A stretch of DNA of 64,000 nucleotides from an uncultured Porphyromonadaceae bacterium. GTDB taxonomy: Bacteria > Bacteroidota > Bacteroidia > Bacteroidales > Muribaculaceae. The first letter of the stretch is position 1, and every line of letters begins with the position of its first letter. A program made the position numbers and the translations under genes. The stretch is taken from assembly GCA_900540205.1 (NCBI GenBank), contig UQER01000010.1:23661-87660 (forward strand), written 5' to 3'. This document shows, piece after piece, positions 34,558 through 43,078 of this stretch. The notes beneath the pieces were generated by a model, which was not told where the DNA came from, searched no databases, and worked only from the letters and a program-made list of their open reading frames with translations.

Positions 34558-35943
34558 TCAGACTTGGCGGGATGCGCGGCGGAGGCGGCGGAAGGCGTGG
34601 GCGATGAGGATGATGGTCACCACGGTGGCGCAGATGTCGGAGGCGTAGAAGGTGGACCACACGCCGTTGAGGCCGAAGAAATGGGGCAGGATGTAGAGGA
34701 GCGGGAGGAAGAAGAGAATCTGGCGAGTGAGGCTCAGGAAAATAGAGAGTCCGATTTTTCCGATTGACTGGAAGTAGGTGGTGGCCACAATCTGGAATCC
34801 TACCATCCAGAAGCACAGCATGGCGGTGGACAGTGCTTTGGCCGTGAAATCCACAAGGCTTTGGTCGCTCACGAATGCGCGGGCAATGAGGTGGGGAATG
34901 GTCAGTCCTGCCAGCCATCCGGCAAAACTTACGGTTGTGGCTGCGCATACCGCGAGCCAGAAGGTGCGTTCCACGCGGTTGTAGCGCTTGCAGCCATAGT
35001 TGAAGCCTACAATGGGTTGCATGCCCTGACAGATGCCGAGAATGATGCAGCACAGCATGGAGGTGTAGGTCACGAAGATGCCTGATGCGGCAATGGCCGC
35101 CACACCGCCGTAGTCGAGCAGCGCGCGGTTAATGAATATGTTGATCAGGCAGGCGCCCACATTCACCACAAACGGCGCGGCACCGATGCCTATCATTCCC
35201 CATACAAGTGGTAAATCCAGACGGTAGATGCCGGGACGGAATGTTACAGGTCCGTTGCTCTTCCGGCAGAAGTGCTGCATCACGAACACCATTGAGATGG
35301 CCATGGCGATGTCGGTGGCGATGGCTGCCCCCTTGATGCCTGCGTCAAGCACGTAGATGAACGTTGGGGCGAGCAGGATGTTGAGACCTGCGCCTATAAA
35401 CATAGTGACCATGGCCTTGACCGGAAATCCCGATGCACGCATCACGTTGTTGAACGAGAACGTGAGATTGGTGAGCATCAGTCCCGGCAGAATATACATC
35501 ATGAAATCGCGTGCATAGGGGAGGGTGACCTCATTGGCACCGAACAGGCAGAGCACTTCGTCCATCTTCCATGCGAACAGCCCGATGTAGATTGCACCGA
35601 TTACGAGTGTGAGTACAAGGGCGTTGCCGAGGATGCGCTGGGCCTTGTTTTCCTGTGACGCACCGAGAAAAAGGCTGACACGTGCCGCGGCACCGGCGCC
35701 TACAAGGGTGCCAAGTGCGGTGGCTATGTTCATTACGGGGAATGTGATGGCGAGCCCCGCTATGGCTTCCGGTCCGACAACCTGTCCGATGAAAATACGG
35801 TCGACAATGTTGTAGAGCTGCATCACAAGCATCCCCACAACGGCAGGGAGGGAGTATTGCCAAAGCAGCCGTCCTATGGGTTTGTGTTGAAGCTGCTCGA
35901 GGCGTTCGGCATCATTGGCTGTATTGGCATTCCTCATGTTCAT
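34558..35943 (-). CDS. MATE family efflux transporter
   Basis: A 461-residue inner-membrane protein with about 12 helices in two similar halves. Begins with the typical PIGRLLWQYSLPAVVGMLVMQLYNIVDRIFIG in pieces and GVAAIAASGIFVTYTSMLCC in the second half. The family exports drugs or cationic compounds using Na+ or H+. The substrate cannot be read from sequence. Start could be ATG 35943 or the Met two codons on. Downstream of folE by 59 bases, probably the same transcript. Confidence 0.9.
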   Translation of the reverse strand: MNMRNANTANDAERLEQLQHKPIGRLLWQYSLPAVVGMLVMQLYNIVDRIFIGQVVGPEAIAGLAITFPVMNIATALGTLVGAGAAARVSLFLGASQENKAQRILGNALVLTLVIGAIYIGLFAWKMDEVLCLFGANEVTLPYARDFMMYILPGLMLTNLTFSFNNVMRASGFPVKAMVTMFIGAGLNILLAPTFIYVLDAGIKGAAIATDIAMAISMVFVMQHFCRKSNGPVTFRPGIYRLDLPLVWGMIGIGAAPFVVNVGACLINIFINRALLDYGGVAAIAASGIFVTYTSMLCCIILGICQGMQPIVGFNYGCKRYNRVERTFWLAVCAATTVSFAGWLAGLTIPHLIARAFVSDQSLVDFTAKALSTAMLCFWMVGFQIVATTYFQSIGKIGLSIFLSLTRQILFFLPLLYILPHFFGLNGVWSTFYASDICATVVTIILIAHAFRRLRRASRQV

Positions 35944-36002
35944 TGCGGCAGGGGAGAATGTATGGGGGAGAAGGGTAAAGAGAGACGGGTGGCGCGGGCG
36001 CT

Positions 36003-36611
36003 TTATTTTGTCAGCGCAAAGAATTCGCGGCGCAGGTCGGGGTCGGTGGCGAAATCACCTACGTAGTCGATGGTGTCGGTCGACGAAAGCTGTTTTTCCA
36101 CGCCACGCATCTGTATGCAGAGGTGACGGGCGGAACATGTCACTATCACACCCTTGGCCGAGAGTGTGGATGCCACTTCGCGGCATATTTCGGCCGTGAG
36201 GCGTTCCTGAACCTGCAGTTTGCGGGCTATGGCGTTGACCATGCGCGGCAGTTTGCTCAGCCCGATCATGTTACCGTTGGGGATGTAACCGATGCTGACC
36301 GTGCCGAAGAACGGCAGTATGTGATGCTCACAGAATGAATAGAACTCGATGTCCTTCACCACCACCATCCGTGAGCCTGCATATTCGAAGATAGCCTGTT
36401 TCAGAATCTCGTCGGGGCGTGTGCGGTAGCCCTGCGTGGCGAACCACATGGCCTTTGCGGCGCGCATAGGGGTCTTGATCAGGCCTTCGCGTTCGGGGTT
36501 CTCCCCAAGCAGTCTGATTATCTCGCGATAATGTCCGGCAATGGCCTCGATGCGCTGGAGGTCGGATGCCGTAGGGTTTTCTGGTTCGAAATCGAAGTTG
36601 TCGCAGCTCAT
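36003..36611 (-). CDS. folE: GTP cyclohydrolase I
   Basis: Converts GTP to dihydroneopterin triphosphate, first step of tetrahydrofolate synthesis. Shows the zinc/catalytic motifs FCEHHILPFFG and VTCSARHLCIQMRG, and VGYIPNGNMIGLSKLPRMV. The frame extends to an ATG at 36647, but MSCDNFDFEPEN from 36611 is the more usual start, giving about 202 residues; the 12 extra residues cannot be excluded. Lies between the SPOR gene and the MATE gene. Confidence 0.94.
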   Translation of the reverse strand: MSCDNFDFEPENPTASDLQRIEAIAGHYREIIRLLGENPEREGLIKTPMRAAKAMWFATQGYRTRPDEILKQAIFEYAGSRMVVVKDIEFYSFCEHHILPFFGTVSIGYIPNGNMIGLSKLPRMVNAIARKLQVQERLTAEICREVASTLSAKGVIVTCSARHLCIQMRGVEKQLSSTDTIDYVGDFATDPDLRREFFALTK

Positions 36612-36674
36612 TTTGCTGATGATGGATGTGATTGTTGTTGGTAGCACGCATCACGGGGTGATGCGAGGGAGGAA

Positions 36675-37202
36675 TCAATGGGCGTTTATCCGGTCGCGGA
36701 CAACGCGCACTTCGCGTGCATATCGCGGGAAGGTCTTGCGGATTTCGGCTGCCGCTTTTTCAGCGTCGTACTGTGAACGGAAATCGCCCACACGCAGTCG
36801 CCAGTAGGGCGATGCATACGACACGTAGGTGGCATGCTGCGGAAATGCCGATGACACGGCGCGCTCGCGGTTGCGGGCCTCCGATTTTGCACTGCGCACG
36901 TTGTTGTCGGCATACACCTGTACACGGTATCCTACCGTCTTGCCGCCTTTGGCGCGGACGGTTTTCTCCTCCTGCTGCTCGGCAGTGGTCTCGCCGGTGT
37001 CCTGTTCGGTGGCGTCGGCTTCAGTCTGCGCTGTGGGTTCGGCGCGTTGGAGCAGTGCTTCGGGAGCGTTGACGGTTATGGCTGACTGCGGGGCATTGAG
37101 GCGCTGCACGATGTTGTCCTGTGATGAGACGGTGAATGCCGCAAGCATTGCGGTGAATGCCAGGAGTGTGAGCCGTATGTGTCGTGTCATAGCTGTATGC
37201 AT
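36675..37202 (-). CDS. SPOR domain-containing exported protein
   Basis: A 175-residue exported protein: signal peptide (best from the Met at 37190, MTRHIRLTLLAFTAMLAAF), a Glu/Thr/Gln-rich linker (residues 50-85) and a C-terminal SPOR domain (TVGYRVQVYADNNVRSAKSE ... WRLRVGDFRSQYDAEKAAAE). SPOR domains bind denuded peptidoglycan at division sites. In Bacteroidetes such a gene commonly sits by tpiA and folE, as here. Confidence 0.85.
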   Translation of the reverse strand: MHTAMTRHIRLTLLAFTAMLAAFTVSSQDNIVQRLNAPQSAITVNAPEALLQRAEPTAQTEADATEQDTGETTAEQQEEKTVRAKGGKTVGYRVQVYADNNVRSAKSEARNRERAVSSAFPQHATYVSYASPYWRLRVGDFRSQYDAEKAAAEIRKTFPRYAREVRVVRDRINAH

Positions 37203-37218
37203 GTTGAAAAAAGATGTA

Positions 37219-37255
37219 AGAGCCTGCTTAAATCCTGAGGCGTTAAGCAGGCTCT
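37219..37255 (-). terminator. Hairpin between tpiA and the SPOR gene
   Basis: AGAGCCTGCTTA (37219-37230) and its complement at 37244-37255 form a perfect 12-bp stem with a 13-base loop. On the minus strand a run of six T follows six bases later. It can end the tpiA transcript, though the spaced T-run makes it less than ideal. Confidence 0.6.
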
Positions 37256-37319
37256 TTGGTTGGTATGTTCAGTCTCCGCGGCGTTTGAGCGCGGAGGCGT
37301 GATGGGTGACTGCTTTTCT

Positions 37320-38075
37320 TTAGAAAGCGTTTACAATGCCCATGAACGATGCTGCATCGAGGGCTGCACCGCCGATGAGGCCGCCGTCTACGTCGGGTTT
37401 TGCGAACAGTTCGGCTGCATTCGAGGGTTTGCAGCTGCCGCCGTAGAGAATCGAGGTGTTGTCGGCCACTTCCTTGCCGTATTTGCCGGCGATGACGCCA
37501 CGGATGTGTGCGTGCATGTCCTCTGCCTGGTCGGCTGTGGCGGTCTTGCCTGTGCCGATGGCCCAAACGGGTTCGTATGCAAGGATGATTTTGCCGAACT
37601 CTTCTGCGGTGAGGTCGAAGAGGGCTTCCTGAATCTGGGCTGTCACAACGTCGTTGTATGTGCCGTTCTCACGCTGCTCGAGCACTTCGCCGATGCAGAA
37701 GATAGGGGTGAGACCTTCGGCAAGAGCCAGCTTCACTTTTGTCTTGAGGATTTCGGATGTTTCACCGTAATACTGGCGGCGCTCAGAGTGGCCGAGGATT
37801 ACGTAGGTTGCGCCGGTAGAGGCCACCATGGGAGCGGAAACTTCGCCGGTGTAAGCGCCTTTGAGCTGGTCAGCGCAGTTTTCGGCACCGAGGCCGAGTT
37901 TGGTCTGGTCGATAACGTTGGCAACCGATGCGAGGTGGGTGAAGGGAACGCAGATTACAACGTCACATTTGGGGGTGGCGTTCTTGAGTGCTTCGTTCAC
38001 ATCCTTTGCCAGGCCTACGCCTTCGGCAAGGGTGGTGTTCATTTTCCAGTTGCCTGCTACGATATTCTTTCTCAT
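37320..38075 (-). CDS. tpiA: Triosephosphate isomerase
   Basis: A 251-residue glycolytic enzyme interconverting dihydroxyacetone phosphate and glyceraldehyde 3-phosphate. Catalytic residues: Lys in GNWKMN, His in ILGHSERRQYYGE and Glu in AYEPVWAIGTGKTA; the phosphate loop ILYGGSCKPSNA is present. 38 bases downstream of the DoxX-like gene in the same direction. Confidence 0.97.
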   Translation of the reverse strand: MRKNIVAGNWKMNTTLAEGVGLAKDVNEALKNATPKCDVVICVPFTHLASVANVIDQTKLGLGAENCADQLKGAYTGEVSAPMVASTGATYVILGHSERRQYYGETSEILKTKVKLALAEGLTPIFCIGEVLEQRENGTYNDVVTAQIQEALFDLTAEEFGKIILAYEPVWAIGTGKTATADQAEDMHAHIRGVIAGKYGKEVADNTSILYGGSCKPSNAAELFAKPDVDGGLIGGAALDAASFMGIVNAF

Positions 38076-38113
38076 TGTTGGTAATGTTAGTTAGATGTTT
38101 CGTTGGTGCAAAT

Positions 38114-39469
38114 TTACGCTTTTTTTGCGTGTTTACGTTGATATGCGCCTTTAATTTTTAGACGTATGGCCAGAATGAGCCCCTGGAACAGATAGATGAG
38201 GAGCAATGCGAATCCGAATATGCCGTTCACGGCGGAAAACCATCGGTGGCCGTAGCCTTTGAGTTCATCGGAAAAGGCTTCGTCGGAGGGTGGATTCTCG
38301 ATGACCTCAGGCATCATGGAGCTGATGGTGGTCTTTGATTCCACTACGCCGTCGCGCAGCATTACAAGGGATATGTTGCCGCGCACAAGCTCCTTTAGCT
38401 GAGTGTCGTCGGCACTGTAGCAGGGATATTCGGCCATGGCAAGGTCGGTCCAGAGGGCTATGCCGCGCGCATCGGTACCGAGCAGTGCAATGAACGGGAT
38501 GCCGAGGCTGTCGGCTTTCTCCTTGATTTCGTTTATGGTGTAGGAGTTCGATATGTCGGCACGGCGCGGCTCGGGAATAACAAGCAGGTATTGTTCACCT
38601 TCCGCTTCGAGCACTTCGGCGGTCACGTCGTCGTCACCGTCGAAAATGGCCAGATGGCTGCCGGTGTGGCTGCCGGATTCGTCCGACGGCTGTTCGATGC
38701 GGTCCACAAATTCCCAGGTGGAGTCGGGCAGGTTGTCAATGGTGAATTCTTCGGTGTGCCCGTCTTTTTCGTAGACGAACAGGAAGTCGTCCGATTCATC
38801 CGAGCCGTCACCAAGCAATTGTGTGCCCACCGGGAATGCCCTGAAGTCGGCCATGGGCTGCGCATTATATCCGTACAGCCCCACAATTAGGATATAGAGG
38901 GTTATGAGTGCGCCTACAATCCATTGGATGGCCGGATTGAAAAGCGCTTCCTTAAGCCGGACGTTCCATTTTATCAGGTAAAGTAGTCCGGCGGTAATTA
39001 CCACATTCTTCAGGAATGTGGCTCCGTTGGATAATTTCAGGAAGTCGCCGAAGCATCCGCAGTCGCTCACCGGATCGGCAATCCAGAGATACAGCGTCAG
39101 CGGGAGCATCACTACCATTGTCAGTGTCAGGCCCCAGGCGGTGACGCGCTTGTAACAGCCCATCATTAACAACGCCCCGAGCACGAATTCATATCCTGAA
39201 ATAAGCATGGCGGCCATGAACACCACCGAACGCGGTTGAGTGATGTGCCAGACCCCGAGATACTCCTCCAGCTTGAAGAGAAATCCCCAAAGGTCGATAC
39301 TTTTGGTAAGGCCCGACATGACGAACACTCCGCCCACAAGCAGGCGGAGCATCCATATGACAACACGGTTGATGTTGCTCACCCCGTTGGCCGACGGGGC
39401 GGCCGGTTTATCAGGCGTGAGGGCTTTGGCGCTGTCAGTTAGTGAGTTTGATGATTCCGAAGATGGCAT
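38114..39469 (-). CDS. BT_3928-like DoxX/MauE family membrane protein
   Basis: A 451-residue inner-membrane protein. The first part has about four to five helices of DoxX type (RLLVGGVFVMSGLTKSIDLW, LLMMGCYKRVTAWGL), a short VSDCGCFGDF segment with two cysteines, then a soluble part (residues 210-400) with a thioredoxin-like flavour (LGIPFIALLGTDARGIALWT) and a final helix. It matches the Bacteroidetes family usually named after BT_3928, found beside tpiA. Function unproven; a thiol-redox role is inferred. Start overlaps the DUF1599 gene by 35 bases. Confidence 0.82.
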   Translation of the reverse strand: MPSSESSNSLTDSAKALTPDKPAAPSANGVSNINRVVIWMLRLLVGGVFVMSGLTKSIDLWGFLFKLEEYLGVWHITQPRSVVFMAAMLISGYEFVLGALLMMGCYKRVTAWGLTLTMVVMLPLTLYLWIADPVSDCGCFGDFLKLSNGATFLKNVVITAGLLYLIKWNVRLKEALFNPAIQWIVGALITLYILIVGLYGYNAQPMADFRAFPVGTQLLGDGSDESDDFLFVYEKDGHTEEFTIDNLPDSTWEFVDRIEQPSDESGSHTGSHLAIFDGDDDVTAEVLEAEGEQYLLVIPEPRRADISNSYTINEIKEKADSLGIPFIALLGTDARGIALWTDLAMAEYPCYSADDTQLKELVRGNISLVMLRDGVVESKTTISSMMPEVIENPPSDEAFSDELKGYGHRWFSAVNGIFGFALLLIYLFQGLILAIRLKIKGAYQRKHAKKA

Positions 39470-39980
39470 AGTTTATCATGTCTTGGTAGTTGGCATCCAC
39501 ACCTTCCGATACCTGCGCGGCTCCGTTGTGGTCCTCGATCTCTTTTGTGCGCATGATTTTCATGAGAATCAGGTCGGTGTAGGAGCTTACACGCATCTTG
39601 CGCCACGCTTCGTCGTAGTCGTGGTTCTTTCGGAGCATGAGCTGGCGGGTGGCAGCCATGTGACTGTCGTAAAGCTCAAGAGCTTCGCTCACTGAAATGT
39701 CCTTACCCGACGAATAACCCTTTTCAAGCTGGATAAGCGCCATTATGCCGTAGTTCACAATGGCTATGAAGCCGTCGAGGATACCCTCGTCATTCACCAT
39801 GGCGTTCCCCTTGGTCTCGAGGGAGCGGATGCGGTCGGCTTTGATGAGAATCTGGTCGGTGAGCGAAGTGGGGCGCATCAGGCGCCATGCTGCACCGTAA
39901 TCGTTGAGTTTCGCTTCATAAAGGCCGCGGCACATGGCGATTGCGCGGTCAAATTCTTCTATTGTTTTCTGTTGGTCCAT
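39435..39980 (-). CDS. DUF1599 domain-containing protein (two repeats)
   Basis: A 181-residue soluble protein made of two related halves: KLNDYGAAWRLMRPTSLTDQ ... KADRI near residue 25 and KNHDYDEAWRKMRVSSYTDL ... KIMRT near residue 118. This duplicated pattern is the DUF1599 signature. The biochemical role is unknown to me; the fold might be related to nucleotide pyrophosphohydrolase-like helices, but that is a guess. First gene of the DUF1599-DoxX-tpiA run. Confidence 0.85.
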   Translation of the reverse strand: MDQQKTIEEFDRAIAMCRGLYEAKLNDYGAAWRLMRPTSLTDQILIKADRIRSLETKGNAMVNDEGILDGFIAIVNYGIMALIQLEKGYSSGKDISVSEALELYDSHMAATRQLMLRKNHDYDEAWRKMRVSSYTDLILMKIMRTKEIEDHNGAAQVSEGVDANYQDMINYAIFGIIKLTN

Positions 39981-40244
39981 GATAGGATATGGGGTGGTGC
40001 GCTGATTTTTTAAATTGCTGACTATGAGGTTTTGCTACATGTGGCTGGAAATCATTCCGTTTTTTATTGCAGACAATCCCAGCCTGATCCGTTTTATACA
40101 CAAATTTAGCAAACTTGCCCTAAACCATCGCTACATTGCTGTCAAAATTTTTCGCGGCAGTGCTTTCTGATGCGTTCCTGATTAAACAATGCTCCCCGCA
40201 ACCGCCAGCCGAGGCAGCCTATATGTGGAAGCAGGGGACTCTGC
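39981..40244. other. Intergenic region between DUF1599 and the tRNA unit
   Basis: About 260 bases without a plausible gene. The only signal noted is CAAATTTA at 40101-40108, which on the minus strand reads TAAATTTG (TAnnTTTG) and could be the -7 box for the DUF1599 operon, 120 bases from its start; no good -33 element is seen. Confidence 0.4.
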
Positions 40245-40279
40245 AAAAAAAGCGATGCACCGCATTGCAGTGCATCGCT
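40245..40279 (-). terminator. Terminator of the tRNA-His unit
   Basis: On the minus strand AGCGATGCAC (40279-40270) and its complement (40260-40251) form a perfect 10-bp stem, followed by a run of T's (the plus-strand A's before 40251). It starts five bases behind the tRNA 3' end. Confidence 0.9.
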
Positions 40280-40284
40280 TTCAG

Positions 40285-40359
<75 letters not shown>

Positions 40360-40391
40360 ATTTCTGTCTATGCCCTCCGGCTTTGACGCTG

Positions 40392-40421
40392 CAAAGTTAC
40401 AACTAATTTTTAATTCCGCAA
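40392..40421 (-). promoter_or_regulatory. Promoter of tRNA-His, TTG-N19-TAACTTTG
   Basis: On the minus strand TTG (40421-40419) and TAACTTTG (40399-40392) are 19 bases apart, a near-ideal Bacteroidetes promoter, ending 33 bases before the tRNA 5' end. Confidence 0.75.
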
Positions 40422-40497
40422 TACTTCAGGGAAAGATTTTTTTGCACTCCTGTCTGCGGATAGTCAAGATATGTATGGTTAAACCGGTAATTCTTCG

Positions 40498-40505
40498 TAC
40501 ATTTG
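40498..40505 (+). promoter_or_regulatory. TACATTTG box abutting the acetyltransferase start
   Basis: A TAnnTTTG match whose last base is only four bases before ATG 40510. If used, transcription would begin at or inside the start codon, so either the mRNA is leaderless or translation begins further down. Confidence 0.4.
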
Positions 40506-40509
40506 AGGC

Positions 40510-41142
40510 ATGAAAGAGGTAAATCCGAAAGAAACCACAAGGGCATATGCATTTGAGATGTGGATGAAAGCCCCGATGCCTATGGTCACGTTTTTCAAGA
40601 CGCTTGATGTGTCCAATCTTAAAAAATATGCCAAGCGAAACGGCATGAAGTTCAACATGCTTATGTGTTGGTGCATCGGCAAAGCGGCATCACAGGTAAA
40701 GGAGTTTTACATGCTTCCTGTCGGCGGCAAACTGATAGAATATGACAATATTGCAGTAAATACCATTGTTTTAAATAAAACCGGGGAGGTGAGTTCCTGC
40801 GATATCCCGTTTTCAGAGAATCTTGCACGGTTTAACGACGATTATCTGCGTCTGACACAGCAAGTGGCTGAGACATGCCTGAATCATGACCTGACCGACA
40901 GCATGGTTATCGGCACCTCCGCTCTTGTGCAGTATGATATTGACGGTGCGGTGGGAATGTACAGCGGAGTGTTCAACAACCCTTTCATGATATGGGCCAG
41001 ATATAAAAAAGAGCTCCTTGCCGGCAGCCCGATATGGCGCACAACCTTGAAAGTGTCCTTTCAGTTTCACCATACCCAGATGGACGGCGCCCATGCCGCG
41101 ACATTCCTCTCTCTGCTGCAAAAGGAAATCGACCGCCTCTGA
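40510..41142 (+). CDS. CatA-like O-acetyltransferase (chloramphenicol acetyltransferase family)
   Basis: A 210-residue protein of the CAT fold. The catalytic motif is FHHTQMDGAHAATFL near the C-terminus (His in HHxxxDG), and the N-terminal FEMWMKAPMPMVTFFKTLDV and KFNMLMCWCIGKA match the start of the family. Such enzymes acetylate hydroxyl groups using acetyl-CoA; many chromosomal Bacteroidetes members are not proven to act on chloramphenicol. Start at ATG 40510 is the longest; the next Met (residue 17) is possible given the promoter-like box directly upstream. Confidence 0.85.
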   Translation: MKEVNPKETTRAYAFEMWMKAPMPMVTFFKTLDVSNLKKYAKRNGMKFNMLMCWCIGKAASQVKEFYMLPVGGKLIEYDNIAVNTIVLNKTGEVSSCDIPFSENLARFNDDYLRLTQQVAETCLNHDLTDSMVIGTSALVQYDIDGAVGMYSGVFNNPFMIWARYKKELLAGSPIWRTTLKVSFQFHHTQMDGAHAATFLSLLQKEIDRL

Positions 41143-41230
41143 GCAGTAATGCCACCATTCCCGTATTAGCCCTAAATGTTGCTTTTGTTTATCGGAATAC
41201 TAAATTGTTATAATAAATAGATATTAAAAA

Positions 41231-41707
41231 ATGTCTAAACGATTATACATATTGTTTAAGTTTCCCGATGAAATTTATAATTTTGGGAAAATAGTAGAAC
41301 GGATTAATGTTAAACATGCTGGCATGGCCGCAGTCCGTAATGGGGTTATTGATCTGCATGGACCATGGCCAGGATATATTGACGAGGCATATAATCTTGG
41401 CTTAAATTCATTTTCTCCGCTTTACTGCTTTTTCTTTTGGTGCTATTGGAATGATGTACTTGTTAATTTGAACTTCCGGCAATACGTTATGTCGGTATGT
41501 GACACATTGGGGGTGAGTGAATGGTGGTACATCGAAGAAAACTCGATAGATTAGTATGTGGAAATGCCTGCTGAGGAATTAGAGGCAGCATTGGCTTCTG
41601 CAATCGGCATTGAAGATTTCGACACGCCCACTTATTTCCCTGCAAGCAGCCATCATTTGTTCCATGATTCTTCTCAAAAGGTGAGACATTTGATGAGTCT
41701 CACTTAA
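41231..41707 (+). pseudogene. Small unknown gene interrupted by an in-frame TAG
   Basis: From ATG 41231 the frame encodes 107 residues (MSKRLYILFKFPDEIYNFGK ... WWYIEENSID) and stops at TAG 41552-41554. The same frame then stays open for 50 more codons (YVEMPAEELEAALASAIGIE ... RHLMSLT) to TAA 41705. The second part has normal amino-acid content, which suggests one protein of about 158 residues broken by a single base change. I do not recognise the family. It is AT-rich and lies in an accessory stretch; an intact 107-residue protein remains possible. Confidence 0.6.
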
Positions 41708-41752
41708 AGATTACGTACGCGGAGGGGGGGGCAATCAGAATCCGGATGGAAA

Positions 41753-41826
41753 GTAGGGACGCACGGCTCGTGCGTCCGCTGAAAATCAAGATGTTATTAA
41801 CGGACGCACGAGCCGTGCGTCCCTAC
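41753..41826. repeat. 26-bp perfect inverted repeat, REP/MITE-like
   Basis: Arms 41753-41778 and 41801-41826 are exact reverse complements around a 22-base AT-rich loop. Each arm is itself nearly palindromic (GACGCACG, GCT, CGTGCGTC), so the element can fold as one long hairpin or two small ones. GC content contrasts with the AT-rich flanks. The design resembles repetitive extragenic elements scattered in gut Bacteroidales; copy number cannot be judged here. Confidence 0.8.
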
Positions 41827-41881
41827 GTTTGAGCAGTTGTAAAATGCTCGATGAGAAGGGCTGTCAGGCGGTTGACGGACG

Positions 41882-42850
41882 TCAGAAGGTGGCGGAGAAA
41901 GAGAAGCCGAAGGAGGTTCCGGCGCCGGGGGCGGGCGAGGGGATAAGGAGGGGTTGTGATGTGATGCAGCCCGGGCCGATGCTGCGGCAGGTGCCGGGGC
42001 GCAGGGCGCCTACCACTTCATTCACCGGGTCGAGAAGAAACGCCACGATGTGTCCGATTACCGGCGAACCGAGAATCTCGTAATTGTTATTTACAATCAG
42101 ACGTTTCAGGCGGTAGAAGCCTTCGCCAAGAATGCTTCCGACCACAGGCGTAATGAAAAGGTCCTGATATGACGGGCGTTCCATGCAGGCTTCAATGCCG
42201 AATTCCCATCCTATTGTGGATATGGCGGCGGAATATAGCATGGATTGCCAGAAATTGAAACCGCATGTGCGGGCGCACATGAAATATGCAGCCCCGGCAT
42301 AGGGATGAAGCACATAATTGAAAATCGGATTGTCGTGGTCCCATTCCGGCCCTAACTTAAATATGTTGCGGTACCATCGCTCGTAAAACGGCACACTCGA
42401 AATGTCAGCCCTGTTCCAGGCGGTTGCGTCTTCCGGCAGCAGCTCAAGCACAAAAAGTGTGCTTATGAATGCGCCCGACAGGACGGCTGTGTTGATCCAC
42501 ATGCCGTGCCACCACGGATCGGAATAGGTCCATGAGGCCGATTTCCCATAAATGGTGTGCGGATAGCCGGAAATCACGGCTATGGTGTCACGAGCCGCCA
42601 TTGGCGCATCTGCGTCAAATTTGGGAGCCTCCGGTGGATTGACCGAGGCATCTGTGCGTACAGGCGTCTCGGCAACTGCACTGATGCTGCCGGATGCTGT
42701 GGTGTCCACTGGTGTGCTGACAACAACAAGTTCGTCGATAGTGGCGCTTGCCGAAGCCCGGTCCGGGGCGTCAGCTTTTGCAGTCACTGCCATTGCAGAC
42801 AACAGGACTGTGACGCATAAAGTGTTGATGTGTAGTGCGCTGTTCTTCAT
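41882..42850 (-). CDS. DUF3943 domain-containing exported protein
   Basis: An exported protein. The frame extends to 42910, but ATG 42850 (MKNSALHINTLCVTVLLSAM) gives a normal signal peptide, so about 322 residues. After a Ser/Thr/Ala-rich linker comes the DUF3943 region: WTYSDPWWHGMWINTAVLSG, FKLGPEWDHDNPIFNYVLHPYAG in pieces, and MERPSYQDLFITPVVGSILG. Family members are predicted outer-membrane or membrane-associated proteins of unknown function. Convergent with the repeat element; divergent from the permease gene. Confidence 0.8.
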   Translation of the reverse strand: MKNSALHINTLCVTVLLSAMAVTAKADAPDRASASATIDELVVVSTPVDTTASGSISAVAETPVRTDASVNPPEAPKFDADAPMAARDTIAVISGYPHTIYGKSASWTYSDPWWHGMWINTAVLSGAFISTLFVLELLPEDATAWNRADISSVPFYERWYRNIFKLGPEWDHDNPIFNYVLHPYAGAAYFMCARTCGFNFWQSMLYSAAISTIGWEFGIEACMERPSYQDLFITPVVGSILGEGFYRLKRLIVNNNYEILGSPVIGHIVAFLLDPVNEVVGALRPGTCRSIGPGCITSQPLLIPSPAPGAGTSFGFSFSATF

Positions 42851-43017
42851 ATTCCTTGAACTGTTACCATTGCCTCCGGCCGAGTTGAAACTCTTGTGCG
42901 ATGAATTCAAGCCAAAGGCAGATGCTGAAACTTCATTCCGGTAATTCCGGTAAAAATATGTGTCACCGGCGTGTAATCCGGTTTTATCAGTATAACAAAT
43001 TCAGGGATGAAAAGGAC

Positions 43018-43047
43018 TTGCCGTATTGTCTTAAAATTGTAACTTTG
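43018..43047 (+). promoter_or_regulatory. Promoter of the FtsX-like permease, TTG-N19-TAACTTTG
   Basis: TTG at 43018-43020 and TAACTTTG at 43040-43047 are 19 bases apart, ending 31 bases before ATG 43079. Confidence 0.7.
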
Positions 43048-43078
43048 CAGTCGAGGCAATCGTCAATAACGATAAAAA

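Noticed and set aside
40510..41142. Calling the acetyltransferase a chloramphenicol resistance gene
   Set aside because: The catalytic motif is present, but many chromosomal CAT-fold enzymes of Bacteroidetes have no demonstrated activity on chloramphenicol and there is no resistance-element context.
41753..41826. CRISPR repeat or insertion-sequence end
   Set aside because: Only one inverted pair with a 22-base loop, no direct-repeat array, no cas or transposase gene nearby.
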